A DNA stretch of 64,000 nucleotides from Gemmatimonadota bacterium (GCA_021295815.1 JAGWBQ010000009.1:1-64000); one strand, 5' to 3'. Positions 16,973 to 27,283 are shown, numbered from the stretch's first letter. The notes: generated from the sequence alone by a model not told the origin. Numbers and translations: made by a program.

Positions 16973-19900
16973 TCAAGCTTCGGCGGCGGAAGCAGGCAGG
17001 GCCGTCCCGGCCGCACTCGGTGGCCGCTCGCCGCCGACCATCCGCTCGCGCAATCTCTCGAAGAGACCGTAGAGGGCGGGTGTGGCCGTGAGTACGAAGA
17101 GGGTCGAGGAGAGCAGGCCGCCTATCAGAACAAGCGCCAGCGCGTCCCAGATGTTCGAGGTGCCCGCGCCTCCGAAAACCACGAGCGGGATCAGACCCAG
17201 CACCGTCGTGGTCGTGGTCATCAGGATAGGACGGACACGCTCGGAGGTCCCGGCGATGATCGCCTCATGCAAGCCGAGATGGGGTTCGCGCGCACGGACC
17301 CGGTTGATATGGTCCACGAGGAGTATCGCGTTGTTCACCACGATGCCGAACATCATGATGACCCCGACGTAAGCCTCCCTCGTGAAACCCTCTCCGGTGA
17401 GAAAGAAGATCAGAAAGACCCCGATAAGCGCCATGGGCACGGTCAGCATCACGCAGAGCGGCTGCAGGAAGGACTCGAAGAGCGCCGCCGTCACCATGAA
17501 GACGAGCACGAAGGCGATGGCGATCACCAGGTTGACCTGTCTTTGTTCGTCGGCCGATATGCGAAAGCCGCGCCGGTCGTCCGAGACCTCGTATCCCACC
17601 GGGAGCTCCGTAGACTCGATTACGCTCTCGTGCACTCGGTTGCCGAGCTTGGGAGGTCCGCGAAATTCGTAGGCGACGCGGCGCTCGTACTGCTGATTCA
17701 CCCTCCTGATGGTCGCCAGGACGTCCCGCTGCTCGATGTGGACCACATCCCCGGCCCTGACTCTGCGGCCGTCGGCGGTCTCAAGCAGGGCTTCGCGCAG
17801 CCCGACGACGTCGATCATGCTCGCGCCTTCGAGCTTGATGGAGTACTGGATTTCGTCGCCTCCAAGCTTGATTCGACTGGCGCTCGACTCACCTCCCCGG
17901 ATCGCGGTCCGCAGTTGGCTCACGATCTCGTTTACCGTAAAACCCAGTTGTCCGACACGGTCGCGGTCGATCCACACCGCGTACTCCGACGCCTTGTCCC
18001 GGGTGAACCAACCGCCCGAGGAGTTCGTGTCCACGTCCCGAATTCGCGAAATTCGTCTCAGCCTGTCTCCCAGCGCCTCGGCGATGTCGCGGACGCGCTC
18101 GTAGTTGTAACCGGTGACCGTCATACCGTACTGCGGCGCCCCCCCCCCTCCGCCGTAGAAGGAGGGCCCGTAACCGTAAACTCTGACCTCGGCGCCGGTG
18201 AAGGTGTAGGAGAGACCGGTGAGCTGCTCCTTGATCACGACGGGCACGTGGGTATTCTCGAGCTCCTCCGGGAAGGTCACGCGGATCGATCCGTCGGTCT
18301 GCCCGACCCGCGAAGTGAACTGCTTCACTTCCGGCATCTCGGCGAGCCGATCTTCGAAGTACTTCACAAGCATGTCGGTGCGTTCGAGATTGGCTCCGCG
18401 CGGCAGCTCCACGCGGATATCGATGTAGGTCTGGTTTCCGTATCCACCGAAATTAAAGATTCGGCCGCGGGTGACGTTTTGGTCGAAAAGGTAGTAGGAG
18501 CCGGCGAACACCAGCACCGTGAATCCGATGGCCGCCCAGGGACGGCGGACCGCGAACCCCACCAGGTCCCTGTAGAAGCGCAGGTAGAACGGCACCCTTG
18601 CGTTAGCCCGCGCGAGCGCCCGGTCCGAACGCCTCAGCATGCGTGTGGTCAGCGACGGGATGAAGGTGAAGGCGACGAAGATCGAGGCGGCGAGTGTGAG
18701 CCCCACGACTATGGCAAGCGGCACGTACAGTATTCTGAGCTCGCCCTGCATGTAGACGAACGGAATGAAGACGATCAGCGTGGTGAGCGTCGAGGCGAAG
18801 ATGGCGAGCGCCACCTCCTTGGCGCCGTTGACGCCCGCCTCCCTGTGGCTTTCGCCCCGCTGCCAACGGCGAAAGATGTTCTCCATGACCACTATGGAGT
18901 TGTCGACGATGAGGCCGAAGCCCATCGCAAGCCCCATGAGCGTGAGAACGTTCAGAGTGAGGCCGCCGAAGTAGATGAGGTTGAGCGCGACGAGTACGCT
19001 GAAGGCTATGGTGGCGAAGATCAGAGCGGGCGAACGCAGCGAGCGCAGGAAAAGGAAGAGTCCGAAGAAGATCGCCACCGCGCCCAGGAGAGCCCGATCC
19101 CGCAGCTCGCTCATCTGGTCGTTGATCGAGCGGCTCTCGTCCTCCCCGAGTTCCAGCCGAGTCCCGTAGGGATTCAGGACGGCGAGCTCCGCGAGGCGGG
19201 CCTTGACCTCCTCGGCGACGCGCACGGCGTTCACCCCAGGTTCCCTTAACACCTGGAAGGTCGACGCAGGCTGCCTGTTGATGCGGTTGTGGGAAGTGCG
19301 TTCCTCGTATCCGTCGTAGACCCGGGCGACGTCCGCGACCCGCACGATCGTCCCTCCGGGCGATGCGACCACGGCGTTGGCGATCTCGTCGGCGGTTTCG
19401 GGGCGGTTTACGATGGTGATCGTGCGCTGATCCCCGCTCTCGCGCACCGCGCCGGCCTCCCGGACCAGATCCAGCTCGAGAATAGCTCTCCTGACCGCGA
19501 CCTGGTTGAGACCGAGGGCCGCCACGGCGTCGGGATCGAGGCTTATCTCGAGATTGCGACGACGTCCGCCGTATGCGTAGACCTCGGCCACCCCCTCGAT
19601 CCTCCTGAGCTCCGGGGCGATCACCTCGTCGATGTGTTCGCGCAGGGCCTCGAGCGTGTACGGTCCCCAGAAGGTGTAGGTCAGGAAGGTCGTCTGCTGG
19701 GACTCGAATTCCTGTGGCACGTATACCTGAACGGTCGGCCGGCTCGTTCCGTCCGGCAGCGTCTCCTCCAGCGAGGCCAGACGCTCCGAGAGATCGATGC
19801 GGGCGAAATCCATGTCGGTGTCGCGGTCGAACTCCACGGCGATTCTCGAAAAGCCCTCCTGCGAGGTCGACTCGATGCGCTCGACTCCGCGCACGCGATC

Positions 19901-20107
19901 GATCGCCGCCTCCAGCGGGGCGGTCAGGAACGCTTCCACGGTCTCGGGCGACGCGCCGGACCAGCTTGCGGTGACCGTGAGCCTGGGGAAGGAGGTGTCG
20001 GGAAGCAGCTCGAGCGGAATGTTGCGCCAGGCGAAGGCCCCGAGCAGCGCTATCGCCGTGTAGATCATCGTCACGGCGACGGGTCGTTTCAGGCTGGCTC
20101 GGATCAT
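16973..20107 (-). CDS. RND multidrug-type efflux pump (second pump of the locus)
   Basis: This 1044-residue AcrB-family inner-membrane pump has TM1 IRASLKRPVAVTMIYTAIALLG. The TM4 motif GFGLIVDNSIVVMENIF has Asp-Asn where AcrB has Asp-Asp. TM10 has GIVVNNAILLVDHINR, lacking AcrB's Lys940. Two large periplasmic loops are present. These residues are typical of one large HAE-1 subgroup, so this is not damage. Its start overlaps the stop of the first pump (ATGA, 20104-20107). Two adjacent unlike RND genes may form a heterotrimer like MdtBC, or two separate pumps sharing TolC. Confidence 0.92.
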   Translation of the reverse strand: MIRASLKRPVAVTMIYTAIALLGAFAWRNIPLELLPDTSFPRLTVTASWSGASPETVEAFLTAPLEAAIDRVRGVERIESTSQEGFSRIAVEFDRDTDMDFARIDLSERLASLEETLPDGTSRPTVQVYVPQEFESQQTTFLTYTFWGPYTLEALREHIDEVIAPELRRIEGVAEVYAYGGRRRNLEISLDPDAVAALGLNQVAVRRAILELDLVREAGAVRESGDQRTITIVNRPETADEIANAVVASPGGTIVRVADVARVYDGYEERTSHNRINRQPASTFQVLREPGVNAVRVAEEVKARLAELAVLNPYGTRLELGEDESRSINDQMSELRDRALLGAVAIFFGLFLFLRSLRSPALIFATIAFSVLVALNLIYFGGLTLNVLTLMGLAMGFGLIVDNSIVVMENIFRRWQRGESHREAGVNGAKEVALAIFASTLTTLIVFIPFVYMQGELRILYVPLAIVVGLTLAASIFVAFTFIPSLTTRMLRRSDRALARANARVPFYLRFYRDLVGFAVRRPWAAIGFTVLVFAGSYYLFDQNVTRGRIFNFGGYGNQTYIDIRVELPRGANLERTDMLVKYFEDRLAEMPEVKQFTSRVGQTDGSIRVTFPEELENTHVPVVIKEQLTGLSYTFTGAEVRVYGYGPSFYGGGGGAPQYGMTVTGYNYERVRDIAEALGDRLRRISRIRDVDTNSSGGWFTRDKASEYAVWIDRDRVGQLGFTVNEIVSQLRTAIRGGESSASRIKLGGDEIQYSIKLEGASMIDVVGLREALLETADGRRVRAGDVVHIEQRDVLATIRRVNQQYERRVAYEFRGPPKLGNRVHESVIESTELPVGYEVSDDRRGFRISADEQRQVNLVIAIAFVLVFMVTAALFESFLQPLCVMLTVPMALIGVFLIFFLTGEGFTREAYVGVIMMFGIVVNNAILLVDHINRVRAREPHLGLHEAIIAGTSERVRPILMTTTTTVLGLIPLVVFGGAGTSNIWDALALVLIGGLLSSTLFVLTATPALYGLFERLRERMVGGERPPSAAGTALPASAAEA

Positions 20108-23100
20108 CCCGTTTCTTGAAGTTCGCCGACCGCGTTCCCGCGAACGGCACGCGAGATCGCCCTGCCGGCGAGCTGGGTGGTCTGGTAGACTACCGGCACC
20201 ACGATCAGGGTAAGAGCGGTGGCGAGCACGAGGCCGCCGATTACCGCGATCGCCATGGGCGCCCGCAGATCCGAACCCCGGCCTATCCCGAGCGCCATGG
20301 GCACGAGGCCGAGCACGGTCGTCACAGTGGTCATGACGATGGGGCGAAGGCGAACCCGTCCCGCCTCAAGAATGGCCGCCCGCAGCCCCATCCCGGCGCT
20401 GCGGGCCTGGTTGATGAAGTCGACCTTCACGATGGCGTCGTTAACCACGATGCCCACCAGGATCACCACCCCGATCAGACTCATGGTGTTGAGCCCGTTC
20501 CCCGTGGCGGCGAGGAGCGCCACGGCGCCCACGAGGGCCAGCGGCACGGCGGTCAGAATGGTGAGGGGTTGCAGGAAGGACTCGAACTGCGCCGCCAGGA
20601 TCATGTAGACGAGAAGCAGAGCGAGCAGGAACGCGAAGGTGAGGTCCCGGAAGGAGCGGCGCATCTCTTCGTTCTCGCCCCCGACCTCCCAGCGCAGCCG
20701 GGAGCTCTGCGGAATGTGCGCCAGCAACCCGTTCACCTCGGCTATAGCCTGGTCGAGACCGCCGCTTACGACATCGGCGTACACCGGGATCACCCGACCC
20801 TGGTCCTGACGGCGTATCTCCGCAGGTCCCAACGCGTCGCGGATGTGCACTAGCTCGCGTACCGGCACGCCCTGCACGAGGATGTCGTCAAGCGTCTCGC
20901 GCGAGTAGCGGAGTTCGTCGGGAAAGCGCACCACCACCCGTATTTTGCGGTCGAAGTCGACGAACTCGGTGGCGACGTTTCCCTGCATGGCGTTTCCCAC
21001 CGCTTCGCTCACCGCTTGCGGACTGATGCCGTAGGAGGCGCAGGCGTCGTGATCGATCTCGATCTGGATCTGAGGCTGACCTCGCTCGCTGCCGATACGC
21101 ACGTTTCCGAGCGAAGCGGCGCCGTCGAGCCTCTCCACCACCTCCTCGGCGAGAACGTAGGCGGCATCGAGATCCTCGGCGAAGATGCGGATGGCGACGT
21201 CGGCCTCGGATCCCCCCAGGACGGCGCCCAACGAGGTCACCTGCCCGGTTTCGACCGAGAGGTCTCCCGACGGAAGGCCCCCCGCCAAGGAGCGCATGCG
21301 CTGTGCGACCGGTCCGGTCGGCTGGCCGTCACGGAGCCTCACTTGGAGGTCGGCGGTGTGAAGCCCTGTGGCGTCGGCATTCTCCGCGTAGGCGCGGACA
21401 TCCCGTCCGACGGTCGAGAACACGGCGTCCACCGACGGGTCGCTCCTGGCAAAATCTTCGATCGTGGAGGCCGTCTCCAGAGTGGCGTCGAGAGCGGTGC
21501 CCTCCTCCATCTCCAGACGGAGCGAGAATGCGCCCTGGTCGACCGAGGGCAGAAGGTCGCGAGGCAGCGAGAGGGCAAGGGCGGCCGAGCCGGCCAGAGC
21601 CAGGACGCAGCCGAGGAAGACGGCGGCGGCCCGGTCGAGCGACCATTCGAGGACGGCATGATAGCGGGAAGCGACTTTCTCGAAACCTCGGTCGAATGCG
21701 GCTGAGATCGGGTCGAGGATCCTCGCCGCCACACCCGCCCAGAAACGGAGCAGCGCGACCACGAAGCGTACGAGGGCGATGACGGCCCGAGGAAGGAGCA
21801 GCAAGACGAAGAGCGACGCCCGACCGAGCTTCGTCCACCAGCGGCCGGGCGCGCGCTCGGGGACCTCCGCCTTCATCTTCTTCCTTTCGGCGAGTGCGAA
21901 ACGTGAGGCGATGGAGGGCAACAGGCTCAGCGCCACGACGAGAGAGGTCAGGAGCGAGAAGGCCACGACGAGAGATAGATCCTCGAAGAGCTCGCCGGCC
22001 ACTCCCTCCACGTAGACGATCGGCCCGAAGACGGAGATGGTGGTAAGCGTCGAGGCGGTGATCGCCCCCTGGACCTCGCGGGCGCCGTCCGCCGCCGCCG
22101 CCATCATGCCTTTCCCCAACTCCTCCCGGTGCCGGAAGATGTTCTCGAGGACCACGATGGAGTTGTCGACCAGCATGCCGACCCCGAGGGCGAGTCCGCC
22201 CAGGCTCATGATGTTGAGCGAGGTGTCGAAGGCCTCCATGAGGGCGAAGGTGCCCACGACCGAGACCGGAATGGCGAGGGCGATCGCCACCGGATAGCGC
22301 GGATCGCGCAGAAAGAAGAAGAGGACGACGAAGGCGAGCACTCCACCCAGGACCAGCGCGTTGACCACGTTGTCGATGGAGTCCGAGATGAAGCCCGCCT
22401 GGCTGTTCGCCACGTCGAGCCGGACCCCGGTGTACTCCTCGCCGAGGATCGCGAGGGACTCTTCGACGAGCTCCGCCACGATCACGGTGTTCGCGCCGGC
22501 CTCCTTGAAGACCAGCAATCCGACCGACTCCACGCCGTCGTAGCGGGCCACCGACTCCCGATCCGCGAATCCGTCGACCACCTCCGCCACGTCGGACAGC
22601 CTGACCTCGCGGAAGGGCGGATTGGGCTCTCCCTCAACCGCCGGGGGCGTCTCGCGGGCCACGATCACGTCGCGGATCTCCTCGACAGTCTGGAACTCGC
22701 CGAGCATGCGCACCGGGTAGCGGTACCGGCCCTGCATTATGCTCCCGCCCGGCGAGCTCACGTTGGCCGACGCGAGGGCCTGGGCTATCTGCGCCGGTGA
22801 AATTCCGTAGGCCTCGGAAAGAGCGCGGTCGACGTTCACCTGGATCTCGCGATCAAGGCCTCCGGTCACGGCGACCTGAGCCACGCCCTCGAGTTGCTCC
22901 AGCCTGCGCCGGAAGACGGTTTCGGCGAGCTCCTTGGTCTCCCACAGATCCGCGCCACCGGAGACCGATACGGTCATGACGGGCTCCGATTCGGGATCGA
23001 CCCGCAGGATCGTCGGCCGGGTGGCGCTCTCGGGCAGTCCGCCGCGCACGTTGTCCATCCGCTCGCGGAGGTTGAGCATGGCGAAGTCCATGTCCGTTCC

Positions 23101-23394
23101 CCAGCGCAGGTCGAGCGTCACCAGGCTCACACCCTCGCGGGAAACCGACTCGCTGTCCGCCACGCCGGGAATGGCGGCGGCGGCGGCCTCCACCGGCTCG
23201 GTCACCAGACGCTCGATCTCCGCGGGAGCGACGTCCGGATACGAGGTGAAGATCACCAGGCGCGGATACGAGATGTCCGGCAGCAGGTCGGTGGGCAGAC
23301 GGCTGTACGAGATGATCCCCAGAAAAACCACGGCCAGGAAGAGCATCCAGACCGCGACCGGTCTGCGCGTGGCGATCTCCGGGAAGGAGGCCAT
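20104..23394 (-). CDS. RND multidrug-type efflux pump (first pump of the locus)
   Basis: This 1096-residue AcrB-family pump begins MASFPEIATRRPVAVWMLF. It carries GVGMLVDNSIVVLENIFRH in TM4 and VGIVVNDAIVKVDFINQ in TM10. An insertion of about 50 residues rich in hydrophobics (GRASLFVLLLLPRAVIALV) sits between the TM6 region and the C-terminal half. It starts 1 nt after the TolC stop and overlaps the second pump by 4 nt. Transport is probably proton-driven from the periplasm or outer leaflet to the outside. The substrate is unknown. Confidence 0.92.
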   Translation of the reverse strand: MASFPEIATRRPVAVWMLFLAVVFLGIISYSRLPTDLLPDISYPRLVIFTSYPDVAPAEIERLVTEPVEAAAAAIPGVADSESVSREGVSLVTLDLRWGTDMDFAMLNLRERMDNVRGGLPESATRPTILRVDPESEPVMTVSVSGGADLWETKELAETVFRRRLEQLEGVAQVAVTGGLDREIQVNVDRALSEAYGISPAQIAQALASANVSSPGGSIMQGRYRYPVRMLGEFQTVEEIRDVIVARETPPAVEGEPNPPFREVRLSDVAEVVDGFADRESVARYDGVESVGLLVFKEAGANTVIVAELVEESLAILGEEYTGVRLDVANSQAGFISDSIDNVVNALVLGGVLAFVVLFFFLRDPRYPVAIALAIPVSVVGTFALMEAFDTSLNIMSLGGLALGVGMLVDNSIVVLENIFRHREELGKGMMAAAADGAREVQGAITASTLTTISVFGPIVYVEGVAGELFEDLSLVVAFSLLTSLVVALSLLPSIASRFALAERKKMKAEVPERAPGRWWTKLGRASLFVLLLLPRAVIALVRFVVALLRFWAGVAARILDPISAAFDRGFEKVASRYHAVLEWSLDRAAAVFLGCVLALAGSAALALSLPRDLLPSVDQGAFSLRLEMEEGTALDATLETASTIEDFARSDPSVDAVFSTVGRDVRAYAENADATGLHTADLQVRLRDGQPTGPVAQRMRSLAGGLPSGDLSVETGQVTSLGAVLGGSEADVAIRIFAEDLDAAYVLAEEVVERLDGAASLGNVRIGSERGQPQIQIEIDHDACASYGISPQAVSEAVGNAMQGNVATEFVDFDRKIRVVVRFPDELRYSRETLDDILVQGVPVRELVHIRDALGPAEIRRQDQGRVIPVYADVVSGGLDQAIAEVNGLLAHIPQSSRLRWEVGGENEEMRRSFRDLTFAFLLALLLVYMILAAQFESFLQPLTILTAVPLALVGAVALLAATGNGLNTMSLIGVVILVGIVVNDAIVKVDFINQARSAGMGLRAAILEAGRVRLRPIVMTTVTTVLGLVPMALGIGRGSDLRAPMAIAVIGGLVLATALTLIVVPVVYQTTQLAGRAISRAVRGNAVGELQETG

Positions 23395-23395
23395 C

Positions 23396-24853
23396 CTAGT
23401 TTCCGCTCGGCGTTTCCGCCCTGATCGGCCCGGCGACCGCCTCCTCCAGGGAGATAAGGGCTTCGTGGAAGGAGAACCCCGCCGTGATCACGCTCCTGCG
23501 GGCCGTGGCCTCGGCTTCGATGCCGGCGCGCAGGTCGGTAAATGAACGCGCACCCAACCTATACTCCTCGCGGGCCAGTTCCAGCGCTTCGACCGCGATC
23601 CGATGCGCCTCCTCCTCGAGCGTCAGCGTCTGCCACTGGTTTTCCAGAGCCAGAAGGGCACTCCTCACGGTGCGTTCGACCTCCAGCCGCGTCTCGCGTT
23701 CCGCCTCCGCCTGGTTGACGTACGAAACCGAAGCGCTCTCGTCGTTCACCTGATCGCCGAAGAAATTGTCGAGGAAGGGAAAGGAGAGCCCGACGTAGAA
23801 GCTGTAGTCGAGATCCTCGTCGAAGCTGAAATCGAAGAGCGAGGTGCGCTCGGTGCCCTGCGACCGCCGGTAGACATTTGCGCTGAGGGAGAGGTTGGGC
23901 CACCAGCGGGTTTTCGTCCGGTCCAGGCCCAGTCTCGCCTGGGCGAGCGAATGCCTGGCCTCCCGCATGCTGGGGTTCCCGTCCAAGGCGCGCGCGACAA
24001 GCTCGTCCGCGTCGAACGCCGAGGGGTCGAACGCCGGCGTGGGAGCGTCAGGCAGGACGAAGGTGTTGGAGGGATCGGCCCCGATGTAGGACGCCAGCGC
24101 GAGAACGGCCTGATCGTAGTCGCCCTGAGCTCGGTGCAAAGTCGCCCGTTGCTGCTCGACCGCGAGCTCCGCTTGGAGAACGTCCACGCGGGACCTGAGC
24201 GCGAGCGCGTAGAGCTCCTGCGCCGCCTCGAGGTCGTTTGCGCGAGCCTCCACCAAGGCGGTCTCCGCTTCCACGACCGCCACCTGTCTGAGCACCTCGA
24301 GATAGAACCTCTCGACCGCGACCTTGAGGTTGAGGTCGGCTCTCCGCAGTGAAAGGTCGCGTCCGCGGTTGGTGAGCTGCTGGCCGCGATGCCGGTGGAA
24401 CACGTCGAGCCCCTGGGTCTGCCAGCCCACGCTTAGCGACTGGGTGGTTCCCGAGAAGTAGGTCCATCTCGCGTCGGGGCGCGAGATCGGATCGCCGAAG
24501 TTGTCGGTGGCGATACGCTGGAGGTTCCCGGAGAAGTTCGTGTTGAATAGCGAGAGGCGGGTCTGCGGTAGGAGTTGATCGAAGAGCGTTCTGCGACTCT
24601 CCACCGGGTTCAGACGGAGATCGTTCTCGGCTCTGCGGTAGGTCGGGTTGTTGGTGAGCGCTTCCGAGATCGCCTGTTCGAGCGTGAGGTGCACGGTGTC
24701 GGCGGACTCCGCCGCGGCCGACTGGAGGGCCATCGCTCTGGTGGGTGCCGCTGCGGCCAGTAAAATGGCGAGCGTTCCGGCCCCGAAAAGAGTCACCTGG
24801 ACCGAGGCCCCGGACCGGGCCGGCCTTCCAAGGCGTGTTCCGATGCGCATCAT
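23396..24853 (-). CDS. TolC-family outer-membrane efflux protein
   Basis: This 485-residue protein has a signal peptide followed by VHLTLEQAISEALTNNPTYRR, the standard TolC-family N-terminal helix. Two OEP repeats follow with long helices (ALVEARANDLEAAQELYAL and a C-terminal equivalent around EEYRLGARSFTDLRAGIEA). It forms the outer-membrane duct for the RND pumps downstream. Its ATG overlaps the stop of the preceding adaptor (ATGA, 24850-24853). Confidence 0.92.
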   Translation of the reverse strand: MMRIGTRLGRPARSGASVQVTLFGAGTLAILLAAAAPTRAMALQSAAAESADTVHLTLEQAISEALTNNPTYRRAENDLRLNPVESRRTLFDQLLPQTRLSLFNTNFSGNLQRIATDNFGDPISRPDARWTYFSGTTQSLSVGWQTQGLDVFHRHRGQQLTNRGRDLSLRRADLNLKVAVERFYLEVLRQVAVVEAETALVEARANDLEAAQELYALALRSRVDVLQAELAVEQQRATLHRAQGDYDQAVLALASYIGADPSNTFVLPDAPTPAFDPSAFDADELVARALDGNPSMREARHSLAQARLGLDRTKTRWWPNLSLSANVYRRSQGTERTSLFDFSFDEDLDYSFYVGLSFPFLDNFFGDQVNDESASVSYVNQAEAERETRLEVERTVRSALLALENQWQTLTLEEEAHRIAVEALELAREEYRLGARSFTDLRAGIEAEATARRSVITAGFSFHEALISLEEAVAGPIRAETPSGN

Positions 24854-26028
24854 TCCTCTCCTCCGTTCCCGTCGTCCTCGACGAGCGTGACGGGTACCCC
24901 GTCGCCGAGGAAGTGGTGGCCGTCGACAAGCACGATCTCACCCGGCTCGATCATGCCGGTTTCCGGTCCCTCGGCCAGAATCTCGACGTGAGTGGCGTTC
25001 TCTCTGCCGGGGTTGACGTATCGATAGCGGCCGACGCCTTCGCCGTTCTCGTCGGTCTCGTAGACGAGGACGAGGAAGCGACGCATGCCTTCTCCGCGTT
25101 CCAGAAGCGCGGCCTTGGGTATGATGATGCGGTCGGGCAGCGCTTCGGCCGCGATCGACACCTCCGCATACATCCCCGGCTTGATCCGCAGATCCGGGTT
25201 CGCGACGACAATGGTGACCTTCCCGGTCCTCAGTTCGGGGTCCACGAGCGGGTTGATGGTGGCCACGGTTCCCGTGAAGACCTCTTCGGGGAAGGCCGCG
25301 AACGTCATGGTGGCGGCACGTCCCTCCCTGACCCTACCGAGGTCGCCCTCCACAACCTGAGCCTCCATCTTGACCGGGTGCGGCTCTATGATGGTCACTA
25401 CGTCCGAGCCGCTCGACACCCACTGGTCCTCGACCACCTTCACGTCGGCCAACAGACCGCTGAAGGGGGCTGCCAGCCGCGTGCGACCCAGCCGCATTTT
25501 CGCCTGGTCGAGGGAGACGCGGGCCTGTTCGAGGCCGCTTCGCGCCAGAGCGTTGCGCTCGCGCTCCTCCCTGAGCTCCGGGTCCTCGGTGCGATCGTCG
25601 AAGAGCGTTATTTCCCTGTAGTCGGCGTAGGCCCGCTGCAAATCGGACTCCGCCTGGGCCACCTCCATGGCGTATTCGGTGGTGTCGATCGCGAGCAGGA
25701 GATCGCCTCCTCTCACGAACCGATTCTCGCGGAGGTTGACCGCCATGGCGATTCCGTCGGCTTGCGCTCGGAGCGTCACCCGGCGGAAGGCCTCGGCGCG
25801 TCCGCTCGATTCCACCTCGATCCAGAGCGTGTCGCGAACGGCCGTCGCTCCCGTGACCTGGGACGCGCTCGCCACCAGCCCCTCGCCTTCCTGCTCCATC
25901 TGGTCGAGTGGGAAGAGGTCGGAATCGTCGCCGCCGTCCGCCGGGTCGCGGTTGTTCCACCACCAGATCCCGGCAGCGATGGCGCCTGCAACGACGACGG
26001 TGCCGAGCACGGCTTTGAATATCGACAT
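24850..26028 (-). CDS. RND periplasmic adaptor (HlyD/AcrA type), second copy
   Basis: This 392-residue membrane-fusion protein has an N-terminal anchor (IFKAVLGTVVVAGAIAAGIWW). It has a lipoyl half (FRRVTLRAQADGIAMAVN with FVRGGDLLLAIDT), an alpha-hairpin with EDPELREERERNALARS, the second lipoyl half (LAAPFSGLLADVKVVEDQW) and a beta-barrel (INPLVDPELRTGKVTIVV). The C-terminal membrane-proximal domain ends EIVLVDGHHFLGDGVPVTLV. It is a paralogue of the adaptor just upstream. Confidence 0.92.
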   Translation of the reverse strand: MSIFKAVLGTVVVAGAIAAGIWWWNNRDPADGGDDSDLFPLDQMEQEGEGLVASASQVTGATAVRDTLWIEVESSGRAEAFRRVTLRAQADGIAMAVNLRENRFVRGGDLLLAIDTTEYAMEVAQAESDLQRAYADYREITLFDDRTEDPELREERERNALARSGLEQARVSLDQAKMRLGRTRLAAPFSGLLADVKVVEDQWVSSGSDVVTIIEPHPVKMEAQVVEGDLGRVREGRAATMTFAAFPEEVFTGTVATINPLVDPELRTGKVTIVVANPDLRIKPGMYAEVSIAAEALPDRIIIPKAALLERGEGMRRFLVLVYETDENGEGVGRYRYVNPGRENATHVEILAEGPETGMIEPGEIVLVDGHHFLGDGVPVTLVEDDGNGGEE

Positions 26029-26052
26029 CTTATGGGGTCCTCTTGATTGCGA

Positions 26053-27276
26053 TCATCTGGTCGGTCTTCCTCCCGCCGCAGCGACGTCGTCCACGAGTCT
26101 GACCTTGGTCTGGTGGCTGAGGTAGTGGTGTCCGTCAACCAGAACGATCTCGCCCGGGTCCACGATTCCGTTTTCGGGCCCTTCCCGCACCAGCTCGACA
26201 TGCGTGATGCTCTCTCGCCCCAGGTTAACGTAACGCCAGTCGCTGAAGCCGAAGTCACCCTCGGGAAGATAGATGAAAACGACGTGGCGATCCAAGGTCT
26301 CCGAGCGTTGCAGGACCGCCGAGCGAGGAACGACCAGGCGGTCCGGAAGCGCCTCCACATCGAGCAGCACGCGGGCGTGCATACCCGGAAATAAGCGCAG
26401 ATCGGGGTTGGCAAGGCTGAGCACCGCCCTGCCCGTCCGCTCCCGGGAGTCGATCACCGGATTCACTCTCGAAACCCGCGCCTCGAGCGTGTCGCCGGAA
26501 TACGCCGCGAGATTGACCCGGGCGCGCCTCCCAGCCTCCAACTTGTTGAGCTCGCCCTCGGGCACTTCGACTTCCACCTCCACCGAGGAGATGTCCAGCA
26601 CCGTGAGCAACTCGGCTCCGGGGTCGATCCGTTCTCCCACCGCGACCCTTATGTCGGCGATCTTCCCCGCGAACGGCGCGGTGACGACGCTCCGCGCGAG
26701 CTTGAGCTCCACCCTCGCCAGATTGGCTCGCTCCCGTTCCAACCCGCTCATGACGACAGCCGCGTTCGCACGACTCTCCTTCACCGACGGGGAGTCGTTC
26801 TCGTCACCGGATTCGATCAGCCGGTCGTACTCGGCTTCCGCAACGAGCAGTTGCACGCGGGCCGTGGCTAGTTCGAGCAGGGTCTCTGTCGAGTCGATGA
26901 CCGCCAGCGTCTGCCCGCGTCTCACCAGCTCGCCCTCCCTGACCGCGAGCGAGAGCAACTCGCCCGGTACCCGAGCCTCAAGAGCCTGCCGCCGCAAAGC
27001 TCTTATCCGGCCGGCCGCACCGACCTGGATCCAGAGCGTGTCGCGCACGACCTCGACGCCCTTCACCGGCGTGGGGTTGTCGGCGCTGAAGAGCTCCGCG
27101 CTCGCGACCTCGGGCGGCGGCGCCTCATCCTCGGGCGCGCCGAGAACCTGCTCTTCCTCCTCGTCGGGCCTTGTGGTGACGTGCAGCCTCCACGCCACGG
27201 CGGCCACGACCGACAGGAAGGCCGCAGCCAGAACTAGGAACGACCTGGTGCTAGACGAGGAAGATGGTGTGCTCAT
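26053..27276 (-). CDS. RND periplasmic adaptor (HlyD/AcrA type), first copy
   Basis: This 407-residue membrane-fusion protein is the first gene of the efflux locus. It has an N-terminal TM (FLVLAAAFLSVVAAVAW), an acidic linker (DEEEEQVLGAPEDEAPPPE), lipoyl halves around LRRQALEARVPGELLSLAV and VTAPFAGKIADIRVAVG, and a barrel with VNPVIDSRERTGRAVL. The C-terminus matches its neighbour (DPGEIVLVDGHHYLSHQTKV), which shows duplication. No Shine-Dalgarno precedes the ATG; a -10-like TAAGCT ends 7 nt before it. Confidence 0.92.
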   Translation of the reverse strand: MSTPSSSSSTRSFLVLAAAFLSVVAAVAWRLHVTTRPDEEEEQVLGAPEDEAPPPEVASAELFSADNPTPVKGVEVVRDTLWIQVGAAGRIRALRRQALEARVPGELLSLAVREGELVRRGQTLAVIDSTETLLELATARVQLLVAEAEYDRLIESGDENDSPSVKESRANAAVVMSGLERERANLARVELKLARSVVTAPFAGKIADIRVAVGERIDPGAELLTVLDISSVEVEVEVPEGELNKLEAGRRARVNLAAYSGDTLEARVSRVNPVIDSRERTGRAVLSLANPDLRLFPGMHARVLLDVEALPDRLVVPRSAVLQRSETLDRHVVFIYLPEGDFGFSDWRYVNLGRESITHVELVREGPENGIVDPGEIVLVDGHHYLSHQTKVRLVDDVAAAGGRPTR

Positions 27277-27283
27277 GACAGGT

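Noticed and set aside
17267-19249. 660-codon plus-strand open frame opposite the RND pump
   Set aside because: It is rich in Asp, His, Arg and Gly, has no domain and lies fully antisense to an unmistakable RND gene; long shadows are expected at this GC content.
20104-23394. RND pumps suspected inactive because the AcrB Asp-Asp pair reads Asp-Asn and the TM10 Lys is missing
   Set aside because: VDNSIVVxEN and GIVVNxAI are the normal forms in a large subgroup of RND pumps, so this is not evidence of loss of function.
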